Below are positions 46,227 through 55,290 of a DNA stretch of 64,000 bases, piece after piece. Position 1 is the stretch's first letter, and each line of letters opens with the position of its first letter. A program made the translations under genes and the position numbers. The stretch is from Salsipaludibacter sp963812245 (GTDB lineage Bacteria; Actinomycetota; Nitriliruptoria; Nitriliruptorales; Nitriliruptoraceae): assembly GCA_963812245.1 (NCBI GenBank), contig CAWEUK010000005.1, positions 50,888 through 114,887 of the forward strand, written 5' to 3'. The notes under the pieces were generated by a model, which was not told where the DNA came from, did not search any database, and was given only the letters and a program-made list of their open reading frames with translations.

Positions 46227-46955
46227 TCACTGGCGCAACGACGAGATCGAGTCCGCTTTGGTGGCTCGTGCCAATCGTAGGAGCCGTCGGGCGACGAGCA
46301 GCGAGAAGACTGCCCAGGGCACGAGGGACACGAGGGCGAAGACGAGCCCGATTGTGCCGGCCGAGGCGGGCAGCACCATCAGCGCGCCCGCCAGCACTCC
46401 TACATAGGCGGTCACCCCTCCGAAGACGTCGCTTCGCACCATGACGCCGGCGATCAGCAGCAGCGCGATGCCATTGAGGACGTAGTACACGTCGTATGTG
46501 GTGCCTACATACGTGGCGAGCATCCCCTCACCGGCGGCCAGCAGCGCGGCCTCATGCGCGGCTGTCTCCGCGCCTGCGAACTGGCTGCTCAGTTCGAGCA
46601 TCTCGAAGGCCGTGTTGGATGGGAAGTAGGCCGCTATCCCCACGAGGCCGAGGGCCAGGGCCACAGCCATGAGGGATTCGTCGATCCGATGAAGGGCGGC
46701 GTAGAGCGCCAACCAGATCAGGACAATGAGGATGTTCTGCGGCACGTACAACAGGTCGAGGCTGAGCAGCCCGACCAACCAGCCGCTCTCGAAGAGCTCG
46801 AACGCCCCGAGTGCAGCGGCGGGCGGCGGCCACACGAGGTAGACCACGATCTGGACCGGGATCAGCGCCACCGAGACCAGGGCGGCCACGCCACCAATCC
46901 TGTACAGCCGGCTCCAGCGAGGGTCCGCGGTGTTGTCGTCCGTGAACTCCGACAT
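46227..46955 (-). CDS. DUF4386-type membrane protein, 242 aa
   Basis: ATG at 46955 with AGGAGG upstream. Six or seven hydrophobic helices. It has LYRIGGVAALVSVALIPVQI at the start and YFPSNTAFEMLELSSQFAGA, then GEGMLATYVGTTYDVYYVLN, which is the DUF4386-like arrangement of helices and an exposed loop after helix 4. Function unknown. Same-strand neighbour upstream is another small membrane protein, 246 bp away. Confidence 0.8.
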   Translation of the reverse strand: MSEFTDDNTADPRWSRLYRIGGVAALVSVALIPVQIVVYLVWPPPAAALGAFELFESGWLVGLLSLDLLYVPQNILIVLIWLALYAALHRIDESLMAVALALGLVGIAAYFPSNTAFEMLELSSQFAGAETAAHEAALLAAGEGMLATYVGTTYDVYYVLNGIALLLIAGVMVRSDVFGGVTAYVGVLAGALMVLPASAGTIGLVFALVSLVPWAVFSLLVARRLLRLARATKADSISSLRQ

Positions 46956-47201
46956 CGCCGTCCTCCTACCGTCGTCCGACAAGCGCCCCAGTGGCGGGTA
47001 CACCAAGGACTGCCCACCATCCGCGGGCCCACCGGTCGCCGATCGGCATCGGGCGCGGGGTGCACCCAGCCTGCGATCTGCACCTTCGGACGACCGGGTC
47101 GTGGTCACGAGGCCCACCGGATCGGATCTCTTCATGCAGTGTGCTGCGGACGCGGCGGACGCGGAAGGGCCCAAGGTCCTGCCGTCGCGAGCGAAACGGC
47201 G
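46956..47201. other. intergenic gap, no gene seen
   Basis: About 246 bp between two membrane-protein genes on the minus strand; no protein-like frame or hairpin stood out. Confidence 0.3.
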
Positions 47202-47885
47202 TCAGGTGGTGGGGGGCTCGGCGGGTCCAGGGCGTCGCGCCATGATCAGCAGGCTCGTCACCACCACCCACGCGGGGAAGGTGAACAGCGCGAAGTTTCC
47301 TCGCAGGCCCACCAACAGCAGGCACAGGCCGAGGATGACGCTGACCGCCCCGAACCACCGTGGGAACAGCCCGGAACGCAGGGCCCACGTGGTGCTGACG
47401 ATGACGAACACGGCGCTGGCGCGCAACGCGATCAACTCGCTCGCGGCCCTGCCGATGGACAGGCCCAGGCGAACGACTCCGCCGTCGGCCCCGCCGGCCT
47501 CGACTTGCCAGACCAGCGCCAGTTCGAGCGCGGCCACCAGGAACAGCGCAGTGACGAACAGGGTCGCCGCCATCATGTGCACGGTGGAGAGCATGTGGTT
47601 TCCACGGCCCCCTGTGGTGCGAACGACCCGGTCGCCCAGGGCGGCGGAGAACCACATGAACGCGATCGCGGCGAGTGGGACGACGTAGAGGGCACCGAAC
47701 AGCGACGCACGCCGACGACTGGTCGACGCGGCGTACGCGGCGATCTCGGCCGGCGCGGCGTCGAAGGGCGGGCTCGCTCGGAACAGGACCCAACCCACTC
47801 CGAGCAGGATGGCGAACACGATCCCCGCGAGCGCGGCGCGCGACCCGCGGGCACTGCCATCGATGACGTCACCGGGGACTGACAT
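47202..47885 (-). CDS. multi-pass membrane protein (DUF4386-like), 227 aa
   Basis: ATG at 47885 with GGAGGAG upstream. Six hydrophobic helices: ALAGIVFAILLGVGWVLFRA, ASLFGALYVVPLAAIAFMWF, LFVTALFLVAALELALVWQV and others. It has LRASAVFVIVSTTWALRSGLFPRW, common in predicted membrane proteins of actinobacteria that resemble DUF4386. No catalytic motif. It follows the methyltransferase gene by 150 bp on the same strand and could belong to that transcript. Confidence 0.75.
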   Translation of the reverse strand: MSVPGDVIDGSARGSRAALAGIVFAILLGVGWVLFRASPPFDAAPAEIAAYAASTSRRRASLFGALYVVPLAAIAFMWFSAALGDRVVRTTGGRGNHMLSTVHMMAATLFVTALFLVAALELALVWQVEAGGADGGVVRLGLSIGRAASELIALRASAVFVIVSTTWALRSGLFPRWFGAVSVILGLCLLLVGLRGNFALFTFPAWVVVTSLLIMARRPGPAEPPTT

Positions 47886-48034
47886 CGCTCCTCCAGATTC
47901 GACGCCTGCGCATGGGGTACCCGATGTCGGGTCGAGGTGCCGGGGGCTGGAACGGGCGGCACGCCACGAGAGGTTGTCGGAACGGGGCCCGTTGTCATGC
48001 TCGCACGCCCCTGGCTCTGTGTGCGACGCTCCGG

Positions 48035-49072
48035 TCAGCGGTCGGGCTTGGTGCCGATGACGACGTACCTGGAGGTGCGAGGCTGGTCCGCGACACGGAC
48101 CTCTGCGAACCCGGCTTCGGTCACGAGGTCGAGCAGTTGTCCTTCGGTGATGGCGCCGCATCCGACCACCGTCTCGTGCAGTTGGATGCCGGCCAGCCGA
48201 CGGTGGATCGGGTTGGTTCGGTAGGAGTCGACGTCGTCGGGATATGGCAGTTCTGACGCCACGATGCCGCCGCCGGGGCGGAGGGCGTGAAACGCGCGGC
48301 GCAGGACGTTGCGCCAGTCGTCTTCGTCTCCAGTCTCGTGCAGCACCAGGTTCATGGTGACGAGGTCGAACCGTTCCTGGTCGTCCAACTCGGTTGCGTC
48401 CTGGTGGCGCAGCTCCACCCGGTTTCCCACGTCGGCCTCGTCGAGTCGCTGCCTGGCGAGGGCGAGGCTGGGATGGTCGAGTTCCAGTGCAACGACCCGG
48501 CAGGTGGGAAACGTCTCGGCGTAGCGGAGCGTGTGGACGCCGGCGCCTGCCCCGATCTCCAGCAGTGAGCCTTCGTCGCGGAGGCGTTCGAGGACCAAGG
48601 GAAGCTGTGGCAGGACGTGGTCGACCAGCATCACCCCGTCCGGCGTCGTGCCATTGGCCAGCGCCTCGAGCATCTCGGCGTCGTGGTCGCTGCGGGGCCA
48701 GGTCTCGCCCGTCTCCATGAGCGCTGGGAAGCGTCGGTAGTCCTGGTCGGCCGCCGACTCCAGGCGAAACGTTCCGCCCAGGTAGGTGGCCGACGTCGGA
48801 TCCAGCAGCAGCACGTCCATGTGGGGAGCCAGTGTGAACCCGCCCGCGGCGCTGCGGTCGAGGACGCCGTGTGCAAAGGCGCTGCGCGTCCAGGCGGTGA
48901 CGTATCGTTCGTCGAGGTCGGCCGACGCCGCCAGCTCAGTGCTGGTCGCCCCGGGATGGTCGTCGATGGCGGCCAACAGCCCACTGCGCAGCCCGATCGC
49001 GACGACCTCTGTGGCCTGGTGTCCCAGGATGTGGCCGAACAGCCGATCGAACTGCTCCTGCTCGGTCACCAT
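48035..49072 (-). CDS. class I SAM-dependent methyltransferase (O-methyltransferase-like)
   Basis: 345 aa. Residues 1-110 form a helical, winged-helix-like dimerisation domain (EVVAIGLRSGLLAAIDDHPG, TELAASADLDERYVTAWTRS). Residues 150-330 are the Rossmann methyltransferase: motif I LLEIGAGAGVHTL, acidic loop VVALELDHPSL, and FDLVTMNLVLHETGDEDDW. The architecture matches small-molecule O-methyltransferases and Rv2258c-like proteins. Substrate unknown. It lies 76 bp downstream of phosphotransferase 1 on the same strand, so it is probably driven by the same promoter and the direct-repeat site at 50311. Confidence 0.87.
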   Translation of the reverse strand: MVTEQEQFDRLFGHILGHQATEVVAIGLRSGLLAAIDDHPGATSTELAASADLDERYVTAWTRSAFAHGVLDRSAAGGFTLAPHMDVLLLDPTSATYLGGTFRLESAADQDYRRFPALMETGETWPRSDHDAEMLEALANGTTPDGVMLVDHVLPQLPLVLERLRDEGSLLEIGAGAGVHTLRYAETFPTCRVVALELDHPSLALARQRLDEADVGNRVELRHQDATELDDQERFDLVTMNLVLHETGDEDDWRNVLRRAFHALRPGGGIVASELPYPDDVDSYRTNPIHRRLAGIQLHETVVGCGAITEGQLLDLVTEAGFAEVRVADQPRTSRYVVIGTKPDR

Positions 49073-49148
49073 GTCACACCTCGTGTTCTCCGCGGCGCCC
49101 GTCGGGGATGCGGTTGGTCGATACTCCGCTGGCCGACGGGCTGGTCGA

Positions 49149-50231
49149 TCATGCCTGGTCGATGAGCCGCAGGCCTCGCCGGGCCCGTTCGACGGACCAG
49201 CGGATGGTTTCCCAGGGTGGATCCCGTTGCGGGTCGTACTGCTCGAACCGCGCGTAGACGCATGCCATCATGACGAACTCGGCGGCGATGCAGATGTCGA
49301 GGTGGTCGTCCCACCAGGACCATGACGCGTCCGGGACGGACATCGCCTGCTGCAGCAGGTCGCGATACAGGGCGATGGCGCGGTCGGGGTGGAGCGGGAT
49401 GAACCCGCCCATACCCGCGACGTAGTAGACACACTCGAAGCCCGGTGGTGCGACCGTCGGTTGCCAGTCGACCGGAATGGCCCGACACCCGTCCCACGCG
49501 ATGTTCGCGGGCCGCCAGTCGCCGTGTGTCAGCGTGACCGGGAACGGATCGAGCGCAGCCACGACCGGGGTCGGATCGTCGGCCAGCGCCTGGACGGCGC
49601 GTGCCACGCCGGGGTCGATCAACGTCGGCAGGCGATCCCACCCGCTGGGGAAGTCCACGACGAGGCCGTTGTCCGGCAGCACGTCCGCCAGCGCCGCCAG
49701 GCTGGTCGGACTGAGCGCGCTGATCCTCCGATCGAGGCGAGCCATGGCGTCCCCGAGTTCGCGCCTCGGGGGGTCCTGCCAGAATGCGGCGTGCAGGGCC
49801 GCCATCGACCGCAGCACCCCGGTCACACGGTCGAGCGTGAGGTGGGTGTCGTCGGGCACGAAGTGATCGCTCAGGTCGTCCATCAACAGTGCCGCGCCGT
49901 CGTCGAAGCGGGCCGCCGCCAGGACCCCGTGGCCGATCTCGGGGGGCAGCCGGTCCAGTACCCCCGACTCCCAGATCGCGACCTCCCGACCCAGCGTGTC
50001 GTCCGTGGCGATTGCGTGCCAGTCGGCCGACCAGCGCATCCGCTTGACCACCGCGGCAGGAGAGCGCTCGTCGTCGACCAGTACGGCCTCGAAGACCGCC
50101 TCGGTCGACGACCAACCCTTCGTCTGCATCGGCTCGAGGACGACCGACGTCACCGGCCGCCCCAGCAGACCGCCCAGCACCGACGGCTCCACCATCGCCT
50201 CCACGCTCGGGTACGCCTCGCGTTCGCTCAT
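49149..50231 (-). CDS. aminoglycoside phosphotransferase-like kinase 1
   Basis: ATG at 50231 follows GGAGGAGG-type ribosome sequence, trimming a 22-codon extension. The 360-aa protein has a kinase-like N-lobe (AAVVKRMRWSADWHA, REVAIWESGVLDRLP) and the catalytic loop LTHGDWRPANIAWDG with the following IPVDWQ metal-binding Asp. That is the APH/choline-kinase fold. Substrate unknown; antibiotic resistance is not implied. It is a close paralog of the protein at 56779-57870 and has the same kind of direct-repeat site 80 bp upstream of its start. Confidence 0.87.
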   Translation of the reverse strand: MSEREAYPSVEAMVEPSVLGGLLGRPVTSVVLEPMQTKGWSSTEAVFEAVLVDDERSPAAVVKRMRWSADWHAIATDDTLGREVAIWESGVLDRLPPEIGHGVLAAARFDDGAALLMDDLSDHFVPDDTHLTLDRVTGVLRSMAALHAAFWQDPPRRELGDAMARLDRRISALSPTSLAALADVLPDNGLVVDFPSGWDRLPTLIDPGVARAVQALADDPTPVVAALDPFPVTLTHGDWRPANIAWDGCRAIPVDWQPTVAPPGFECVYYVAGMGGFIPLHPDRAIALYRDLLQQAMSVPDASWSWWDDHLDICIAAEFVMMACVYARFEQYDPQRDPPWETIRWSVERARRGLRLIDQA

Positions 50232-50310
50232 GGCAACCTCCTCCTCGTGACGAGCGGGTGGTACGCCGTCCCGATCCATGGGGACAGCGTGGGGCACGCG
50301 AGGGCGGGAT

Positions 50311-50348
50311 GCATTGCGTCAGGGCTTAGATCTGCGCTCAGATGTGAC
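50311..50348 (-). promoter_or_regulatory. direct-repeat regulatory site 1 (phosphotransferase 1)
   Basis: Read toward the gene, it is ATCTGAG-CGCAG-ATCTAAGCC, flanked by GTCAC upstream and CAATGC downstream; the repeats are 12 bp apart. It ends 80 bp before the phosphotransferase-1 start and lies between it and the LAL regulator's stop. Sites 2 and 3 share the layout. Confidence 0.65.
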
Positions 50349-50366
50349 CGGCGCCAAGCCTCGTCG

Positions 50367-53363
50367 TCAACCATCGGGGACGAGACCGGCGCGGCGGGCC
50401 ACCAACACCACCTTGGTGCGACTGTCCACGTCGAGCTTGCGCATTGCGTTGGACAGGTGGACCGACACGGTCTTGTGGGAGATGAACAGGTGTGCGCCGA
50501 CACGCTTGTTGGACCAGCCCTGCGCGACCAGCGCCAGGACCTCACGCTCACGGTCGGTGAGGGACGGGAGCACCTGACCATCATCGTCGACGTCGAGGTC
50601 TCCGCGCCCCGGGAGGCGCACACGCAGCCGCCGGGCGAGCGCCACCACGTCGTCCTGTGGGACCGTCATGGCGAGGTCGGTGAACGTCCCCCACGCGGCG
50701 AGCAGGTCGGCCTCGCACGCGGGAGAGGTGCCCCCGTCGGCGGCGGCGCGGGCATCGGCACGCCGTAGGCGAGCGAGAGCCGCGTACGGGACGCCACCGT
50801 GCTCGTCGACATAGGCGACGACCGGGTCCCACAGTGCCGGGTCAGGCGCACCTGCGAGCACGGCACGATCGGCCCGTGCCTGCTGGATGCAGACCGTGGC
50901 CCAGGGTCTGAGCGGCGCGTCGGCGCGGAGCCATCGGACGTGGTGGTCCAACCGTGCGAGCCATCCATCGACCGCGCTGAGCAGGTCGTCGGCCAGCGGT
51001 CGGCCGGCGGCGGCCGTGGCGACGGCCCCAACCATCCTCGCGATCGCCCAGGGCCACCAGCGGTCGAGTGACGCCTCAACCGTGGCATCGGCCGCGGCGA
51101 CGAGGTCGTCGGGGGGCCAGCCGGCCGCCGCCCGGCTCGCCGCGAGCTCCGCCGCCCACGTGATCTTGTGGTAGCCAGCATCCTGGGCGGTGATCACCAG
51201 CTCGGCCCGGTCAAGCGCCCGCGAGACGCGCCCCGTCCACCGTAGGAGGTCCCCGGCGGCCCACACCATCCACGTCGTCGCCTGGGGGCTGCCCTCGTAG
51301 TCGCGGATACCGACGGTCTCGAACCGTCGCGAGGCACGGTCGAGCCGGCCCGACCACGTGTCGGCGTACAGCGACATCGACCACCTCATCACCCACGGCA
51401 GCGCCTGGGTGTCGGCCGTGGTCGCCGCGACCGTGTGCCACCGGTCGAGCACCGTCGCGAGTTCCGTGAAGCGACCGCAGAAGTACGCGTGGTGAGCCAG
51501 GACACGACACGCCAGCTCGTCTGCGGTCTCACCGGCCCACCTGGCGCCTCCCAGGGCCGCCAGCTCCGACGCCGCCCGGCCCGCGCGGTTCGGCAGGTAC
51601 GGCCCGAGGTACTCGACGGTGTGCGACAGCACCGACCGCGTCGTGGCCGTGTCACCGCACTCCCGTGCGATGGCCAACGCCTCGTCGAGGTCGGACGCGA
51701 CGGCGTCGAGGTCCCACGCCCCGTGCGTTCCGACGCCGACCCGCGTCACTGCTGCGGCGTGGGCACTCAGCGCCAGCGAGCGTGACACGGTCGGCTCCTC
51801 AGCGTGCCGAGCGAGCTCGGTCGCAGCGACCTCCAGCGCTTCCTCCCCGCGACTGAAGCGAGCGAGCACCAACGTCTGGAGGAAGGCTGCTTCTGCCCTG
51901 GCCGTCGCGTCGCCGGCCTCGTCGGCCGCGCGGATCGCTGCCGGCCCGAGATGGCGAACGGCGGGGTCGTCGATCTCCCACGCGACGCGCGCGGCGGCCA
52001 GCAGCACCGCGGGATAGGTCGTCCCCGTCAGCTGCTCGGGATCGTCGACCCGCCCCCAGATCTCGATCGCACGGCGCAGGTGCCGCAGGGCCACGGCCCC
52101 GGCAAACACGTGCGTCGCGTCGCTCGCCGCGGCCACGGATGCCGCCAGGCAGTGCGGCAGGTCCCGCGCCTCCCACCAGTGGTGTGCGGCCTGCCCGTTC
52201 GCCCCGGCACGACCCACGACCGCCCGTTCGGGATCAGCCTCCAGGGCCGCTGCCGCCGCGGCGTGCGCATCGACCCGTTCGTCGGGCAGCAGCCGGTCCA
52301 GCGCCACCTCCCGGAGCAACGCGTGCCGGAAGGCGTACCCCGCCCCGTCGACCAGCAGCACCCCGTCGTCCAACGCCGCGCGCACCGCCGGCCGGACGGA
52401 CGGCTGGTCCAGGCTCGTCACGGCCGCGAGCAGCGTCGGGTCGACAGACTCACCGAGCACTGCAGCCTCACCCAGCAGGTGCTGGCTGTCAGCTGGCAGT
52501 CGCTCCAGCCGCATCGAGAGGACTTCCTCCAGCGTCGGTGGCAGTCCGCCGCCCACCCCGACCGCCAACAGTTCTTCGGCGAAGAATGGGTTCCCGCACG
52601 CCCGCGCCACGATCGCTGCCAGGTCCCGGCCGTGCCCCTCACCCGTGAGTGCCGCCAGGTGCGTCGTGAGCGACTCTGGGTCGAGCGGACCGAGGTCGAG
52701 CCGGTCCACCTCGGGTCGTCGCACGATCTCGGCGAGCACGGGCCGCAGCGGATGCCGACGATCAAGGTCATCGGTGCGCACCGTGGCCACGACGAACAAC
52801 CGCTCGTCGTACAGCCGTGAGGCCAGGTGCCGCAGCAGGTCTCGGGTCGTGGCGTCCGCCCAGTGCAGGTCCTCCAGCACCAGCAGCACCGGCCGCTCAT
52901 CTGCCAGGTCACGCACGAGCCGGTGAAACGACACCAGCACCTGCACCGGCGATCCACCCTCCAGCCCGCCGGTGTCGATCCCGAGCTCCGGAACAAGGCG
53001 CGCCAGACGTTGGGCTGGACCCTCCAACAGGGTGACCACACTTGCCTCGCCCCGATCCCGAGCCAGCTGCCGCAGCACGCCCGCCACCGGTGCGAGCATC
53101 GCCGCGCCCTCCGACAGCTCGACACACCCGCCAGTCAGCACCGTCCACCCATCACCGACGGCCGACGTGGCGACCTCACGGACGAATCGGGTCTTGCCCA
53201 CCCCGGCGTCGCCAGCCACGACGAGGATCCCCGGCTCACCGTCCGCGGCGCGACCGAGCAGGCCACTCACCACCGACAGCTGGGCGTCGCGACCAACGAG
53301 CCGGGTCGACGCCCCCACCGTGACTCGCCTCTCGTCGCGACCACTGACACACACGCTAGTCAT
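50367..53363 (-). CDS. LAL-type LuxR-family ATPase transcriptional regulator
   Basis: ATG at 53363 (GGTGGA upstream) gives 998 aa; an extension upstream reads through the regulatory site. N-terminal AAA/STAND ATPase: Walker A VAGDAGVGKTRF (about 49-60), Walker B PVLLVLEDLHWADA (about 165-178). The middle is an all-helical, TPR-like sensor region. The C-terminus is a LuxR HTH (LTDREREVLALVAQGWSNKR then ISHKTVSVHLSNAMRKLDVD). LAL regulators bind an inducer with the ATPase/TPR half and activate transcription. It lies between sites 1 and 2; site 2 is in its own leader, so autoregulation is likely. It is the prime candidate to bind the three ATCTGAG direct-repeat sites. Confidence 0.92.
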   Translation of the reverse strand: MTSVCVSGRDERRVTVGASTRLVGRDAQLSVVSGLLGRAADGEPGILVVAGDAGVGKTRFVREVATSAVGDGWTVLTGGCVELSEGAAMLAPVAGVLRQLARDRGEASVVTLLEGPAQRLARLVPELGIDTGGLEGGSPVQVLVSFHRLVRDLADERPVLLVLEDLHWADATTRDLLRHLASRLYDERLFVVATVRTDDLDRRHPLRPVLAEIVRRPEVDRLDLGPLDPESLTTHLAALTGEGHGRDLAAIVARACGNPFFAEELLAVGVGGGLPPTLEEVLSMRLERLPADSQHLLGEAAVLGESVDPTLLAAVTSLDQPSVRPAVRAALDDGVLLVDGAGYAFRHALLREVALDRLLPDERVDAHAAAAAALEADPERAVVGRAGANGQAAHHWWEARDLPHCLAASVAAASDATHVFAGAVALRHLRRAIEIWGRVDDPEQLTGTTYPAVLLAAARVAWEIDDPAVRHLGPAAIRAADEAGDATARAEAAFLQTLVLARFSRGEEALEVAATELARHAEEPTVSRSLALSAHAAAVTRVGVGTHGAWDLDAVASDLDEALAIARECGDTATTRSVLSHTVEYLGPYLPNRAGRAASELAALGGARWAGETADELACRVLAHHAYFCGRFTELATVLDRWHTVAATTADTQALPWVMRWSMSLYADTWSGRLDRASRRFETVGIRDYEGSPQATTWMVWAAGDLLRWTGRVSRALDRAELVITAQDAGYHKITWAAELAASRAAAGWPPDDLVAAADATVEASLDRWWPWAIARMVGAVATAAAGRPLADDLLSAVDGWLARLDHHVRWLRADAPLRPWATVCIQQARADRAVLAGAPDPALWDPVVAYVDEHGGVPYAALARLRRADARAAADGGTSPACEADLLAAWGTFTDLAMTVPQDDVVALARRLRVRLPGRGDLDVDDDGQVLPSLTDREREVLALVAQGWSNKRVGAHLFISHKTVSVHLSNAMRKLDVDSRTKVVLVARRAGLVPDG

Positions 53364-53370
53364 GACGTCC

Positions 53371-53384
53371 ACCGGGCGCCCGGT
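53371..53384. promoter_or_regulatory. perfect 14-bp palindrome in the LAL leader
   Basis: ACCGGGCGCCCGGT is exactly self-complementary. It starts eight bases before the LAL regulator's ATG and abuts site 2. In RNA it would form a tight stem at the ribosome site; as DNA it could be a repressor site. Confidence 0.4.
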
Positions 53385-53420
53385 CACATCTGAGCGAGTA
53401 TCTGAGCCTTCGCCCAATGC
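53385..53420 (+). promoter_or_regulatory. direct-repeat regulatory site 2 (methyltransferase 2 / LAL gene)
   Basis: ATCTGAG (53388-53394) and ATCTGAG (53400-53406), five bases apart, preceded by GTCAC and followed by GCC...CAATGC. The end is 70 bp before the methyltransferase start at 53491, the same spacing as in sites 1 and 3. It also lies 22-57 bp upstream of the divergent LAL regulator. Confidence 0.65.
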
Positions 53421-53490
53421 GCGACCCCCACCCTCAGACCGACATTGGAGCCATCGCCGATCCCGTGCGCAACCACCAAAGGACTGCCCC

Positions 53491-54606
53491 ATGAGCACAA
53501 CAGAGACCCGGCCGTCGGACACCAGCGCAGCCGACCACGACAACCCACCCGTCGACCTCGATGCCCTCGAGGCGTTCGTCGGCCACACGGTCGGCCTGAT
53601 GGCCGGCGCTGCCGCCTCACTCGGTGTGTGGCTCGGCGACGAGCTCGGCCTGTACCGGGCACTGGCCGGCAACGGCCCGACAGCGTCCGACCAACTCGCG
53701 GAGGCCACGGGGTGCCATCCGCGACTCGTCCGCGAGTGGCTCGACGGCCAGGCCGCCGCCGGCCTGGTCACTCGCCAGCCCGACACCGACACCTACTCGC
53801 TGCCCGACGTCCACGCCGCCGTGCTCGCACACGACGAGTCACCGGTGTTCCTGGCCCGCGCTGTGAACGTCCTCGGCGCCATGTTCATTGGCTTCCCGAA
53901 GGTCGTCGACGCGTTCCTGGGCGATGGCGGGCTGGCCTGGGGCGAGCACAGCGAGCACCTGTTCGCCGGCGTGGAGTGGTACTTCCGGCCCGGCTACCGA
54001 ACCCTTTTGCCCACCGAGTGGCTGCCCGCCCTCGACGGGGTCACGGACACCCTCACTACCGGCGGCAGCGTCGCCGACGTCGGCTGCGGCCACGGCGCGT
54101 CCATCGTCGCGATGGCTGAGGCCTTCCCCGACGCCCAGTTCACCGGCATCGACGCCCATGACGGTTCGATCGAGGTCGCCCGTGAACGCACCGCCGACGC
54201 CGACATCGACGACCAGGTCACCCTCCAGGTCGCGACCGCCACCGACTACGACGGCACCTACGACCTGATCTGCTTCTTCGACAGCCTCCACGACCTCGGT
54301 GACCCCATCGGCGCGCTGCAGCACGCACGCCGCCACCTGGCCGACGGCGGCACGGTCATGCTCGTCGAGCCCATGGCGATGGACGACCGGGACACCAACA
54401 TCGCCGAGAACCCGCTCGCCGCGTTCAACTACCACGCGTCGCTGGCCCTGTGCGTGCCCAACTCGCTCTCCCAGGACGTCGGCGCCGGCCTCGGATCCCA
54501 GGCCGGCGAGCACAAGCTCCGCGAGGTGCTCACGGCAGCCGGCTTCACCCAGGTCCGCCGAGCAGCGGAGACCCCCACCAACATCATCCTCGAGGCCCGT
54601 CCGTGA
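53491..54606 (+). CDS. class I SAM-dependent methyltransferase 2 with N-terminal wHTH
   Basis: ATG at 53491 follows AAAGGA eight bases upstream. 371 aa. N-terminal helical/winged domain (LGVWLGDELGLYRALAGNGP, QLAEATGCHPRLVREWLDGQ), then a Rossmann methyltransferase: motif I VADVGCGHGASIVAMAEAFP, FTGIDAHDGSIEVARERTAD, and YDLICFFDSLHDLGDP. It resembles Rv2258c-like methyltransferases and is a distant paralog of the 48035-49072 protein. It is divergent from the LAL regulator, with site 2 between them. Substrate unknown. Confidence 0.9.
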   Translation: MSTTETRPSDTSAADHDNPPVDLDALEAFVGHTVGLMAGAAASLGVWLGDELGLYRALAGNGPTASDQLAEATGCHPRLVREWLDGQAAAGLVTRQPDTDTYSLPDVHAAVLAHDESPVFLARAVNVLGAMFIGFPKVVDAFLGDGGLAWGEHSEHLFAGVEWYFRPGYRTLLPTEWLPALDGVTDTLTTGGSVADVGCGHGASIVAMAEAFPDAQFTGIDAHDGSIEVARERTADADIDDQVTLQVATATDYDGTYDLICFFDSLHDLGDPIGALQHARRHLADGGTVMLVEPMAMDDRDTNIAENPLAAFNYHASLALCVPNSLSQDVGAGLGSQAGEHKLREVLTAAGFTQVRRAAETPTNIILEARP

Positions 54607-54691
54607 CAGGACAGGGCCCGGGTGGGTGGCACCTGGTGCTCGCGACACCATGGCCCGCCGGTCAGTGAGACGCACGCTTGACCGGCACCAC

Positions 54692-55213
54692 CTAGATCGC
54701 CGGTCGTGCCCAGCCCAGATCCTGCAGCAACCCTGCGGCGAGTGCTTGTACTGGCCGGTCGGTGACGACCACAAGGTCCGCTCGCGGCAGGGCATGGGAC
54801 TGCTGCAACTGGCGGCTGGCTGCCTCGAGGTCACCGACGCGACCCGACGTCACTGCCGTTCGGAGTCTGGCTCGGATCGTCTCAAAGTCCACCTCGACGT
54901 GCACGACGCGGAGTGGAAACCCCAGCGCCGAGCGCATCCGCGCGAACAGGTCGGCCTCGACTCGACCGGCCAGGACGAACCGGTTCACGCCGGCTCGGCG
55001 ATACCTGGCCGCCACATCCGCAAGGTTGCCGATCAGTGCCTCCTCGGCAGCGCGGCGCGACAGCCCCGGCACGTCGAACCAGCGCAGCCAGTCCAGGTCG
55101 ATTGCTGCATAAGCGGTCCCGATGGCCTCGAGCTGGTCGGCCACCTCTTCGCACAAGGTCGTCTTGCCGACCCCGAAGACTCCTGTCAGAACCACACCCT
55201 CGACCACACGCAT
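54692..55213 (-). CDS. P-loop NTPase / nucleotide-kinase-like protein, 173 aa
   Basis: ATG at 55213 (or GTG at 55207, which has GGGAG six bases upstream). It starts with a hydrophobic strand and Walker A: VVEGVVLTGVFGVGKTTLCE. It continues with AYAAIDLDWLRWFDVPG, RFVLAGRVEADLFARMRSAL and VVHVEVDFETIRARLRTAV. The LID/Arg-rich helix fits small-molecule kinases of the gluconate/shikimate-kinase-like type. Substrate unknown. It is last in the set phosphotransferase 2, aldehyde dehydrogenase, kinase, 77 bp after the dehydrogenase. Confidence 0.8.
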   Translation of the reverse strand: MRVVEGVVLTGVFGVGKTTLCEEVADQLEAIGTAYAAIDLDWLRWFDVPGLSRRAAEEALIGNLADVAARYRRAGVNRFVLAGRVEADLFARMRSALGFPLRVVHVEVDFETIRARLRTAVTSGRVGDLEAASRQLQQSHALPRADLVVVTDRPVQALAAGLLQDLGWARPAI

Positions 55214-55290
55214 CTCCCGGGACGCACCTCGATGCCAGCAAGACCGCACCGCCCCTGCTCCCCCACAGAACACCCTAGGAGAGTCCGAGG

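Noticed and set aside
50367..53792. A 1141-aa version of the LAL regulator
   Set aside because: The extra 143 codons cover regulatory site 2 and the start of the divergent methyltransferase gene, and are low-complexity.
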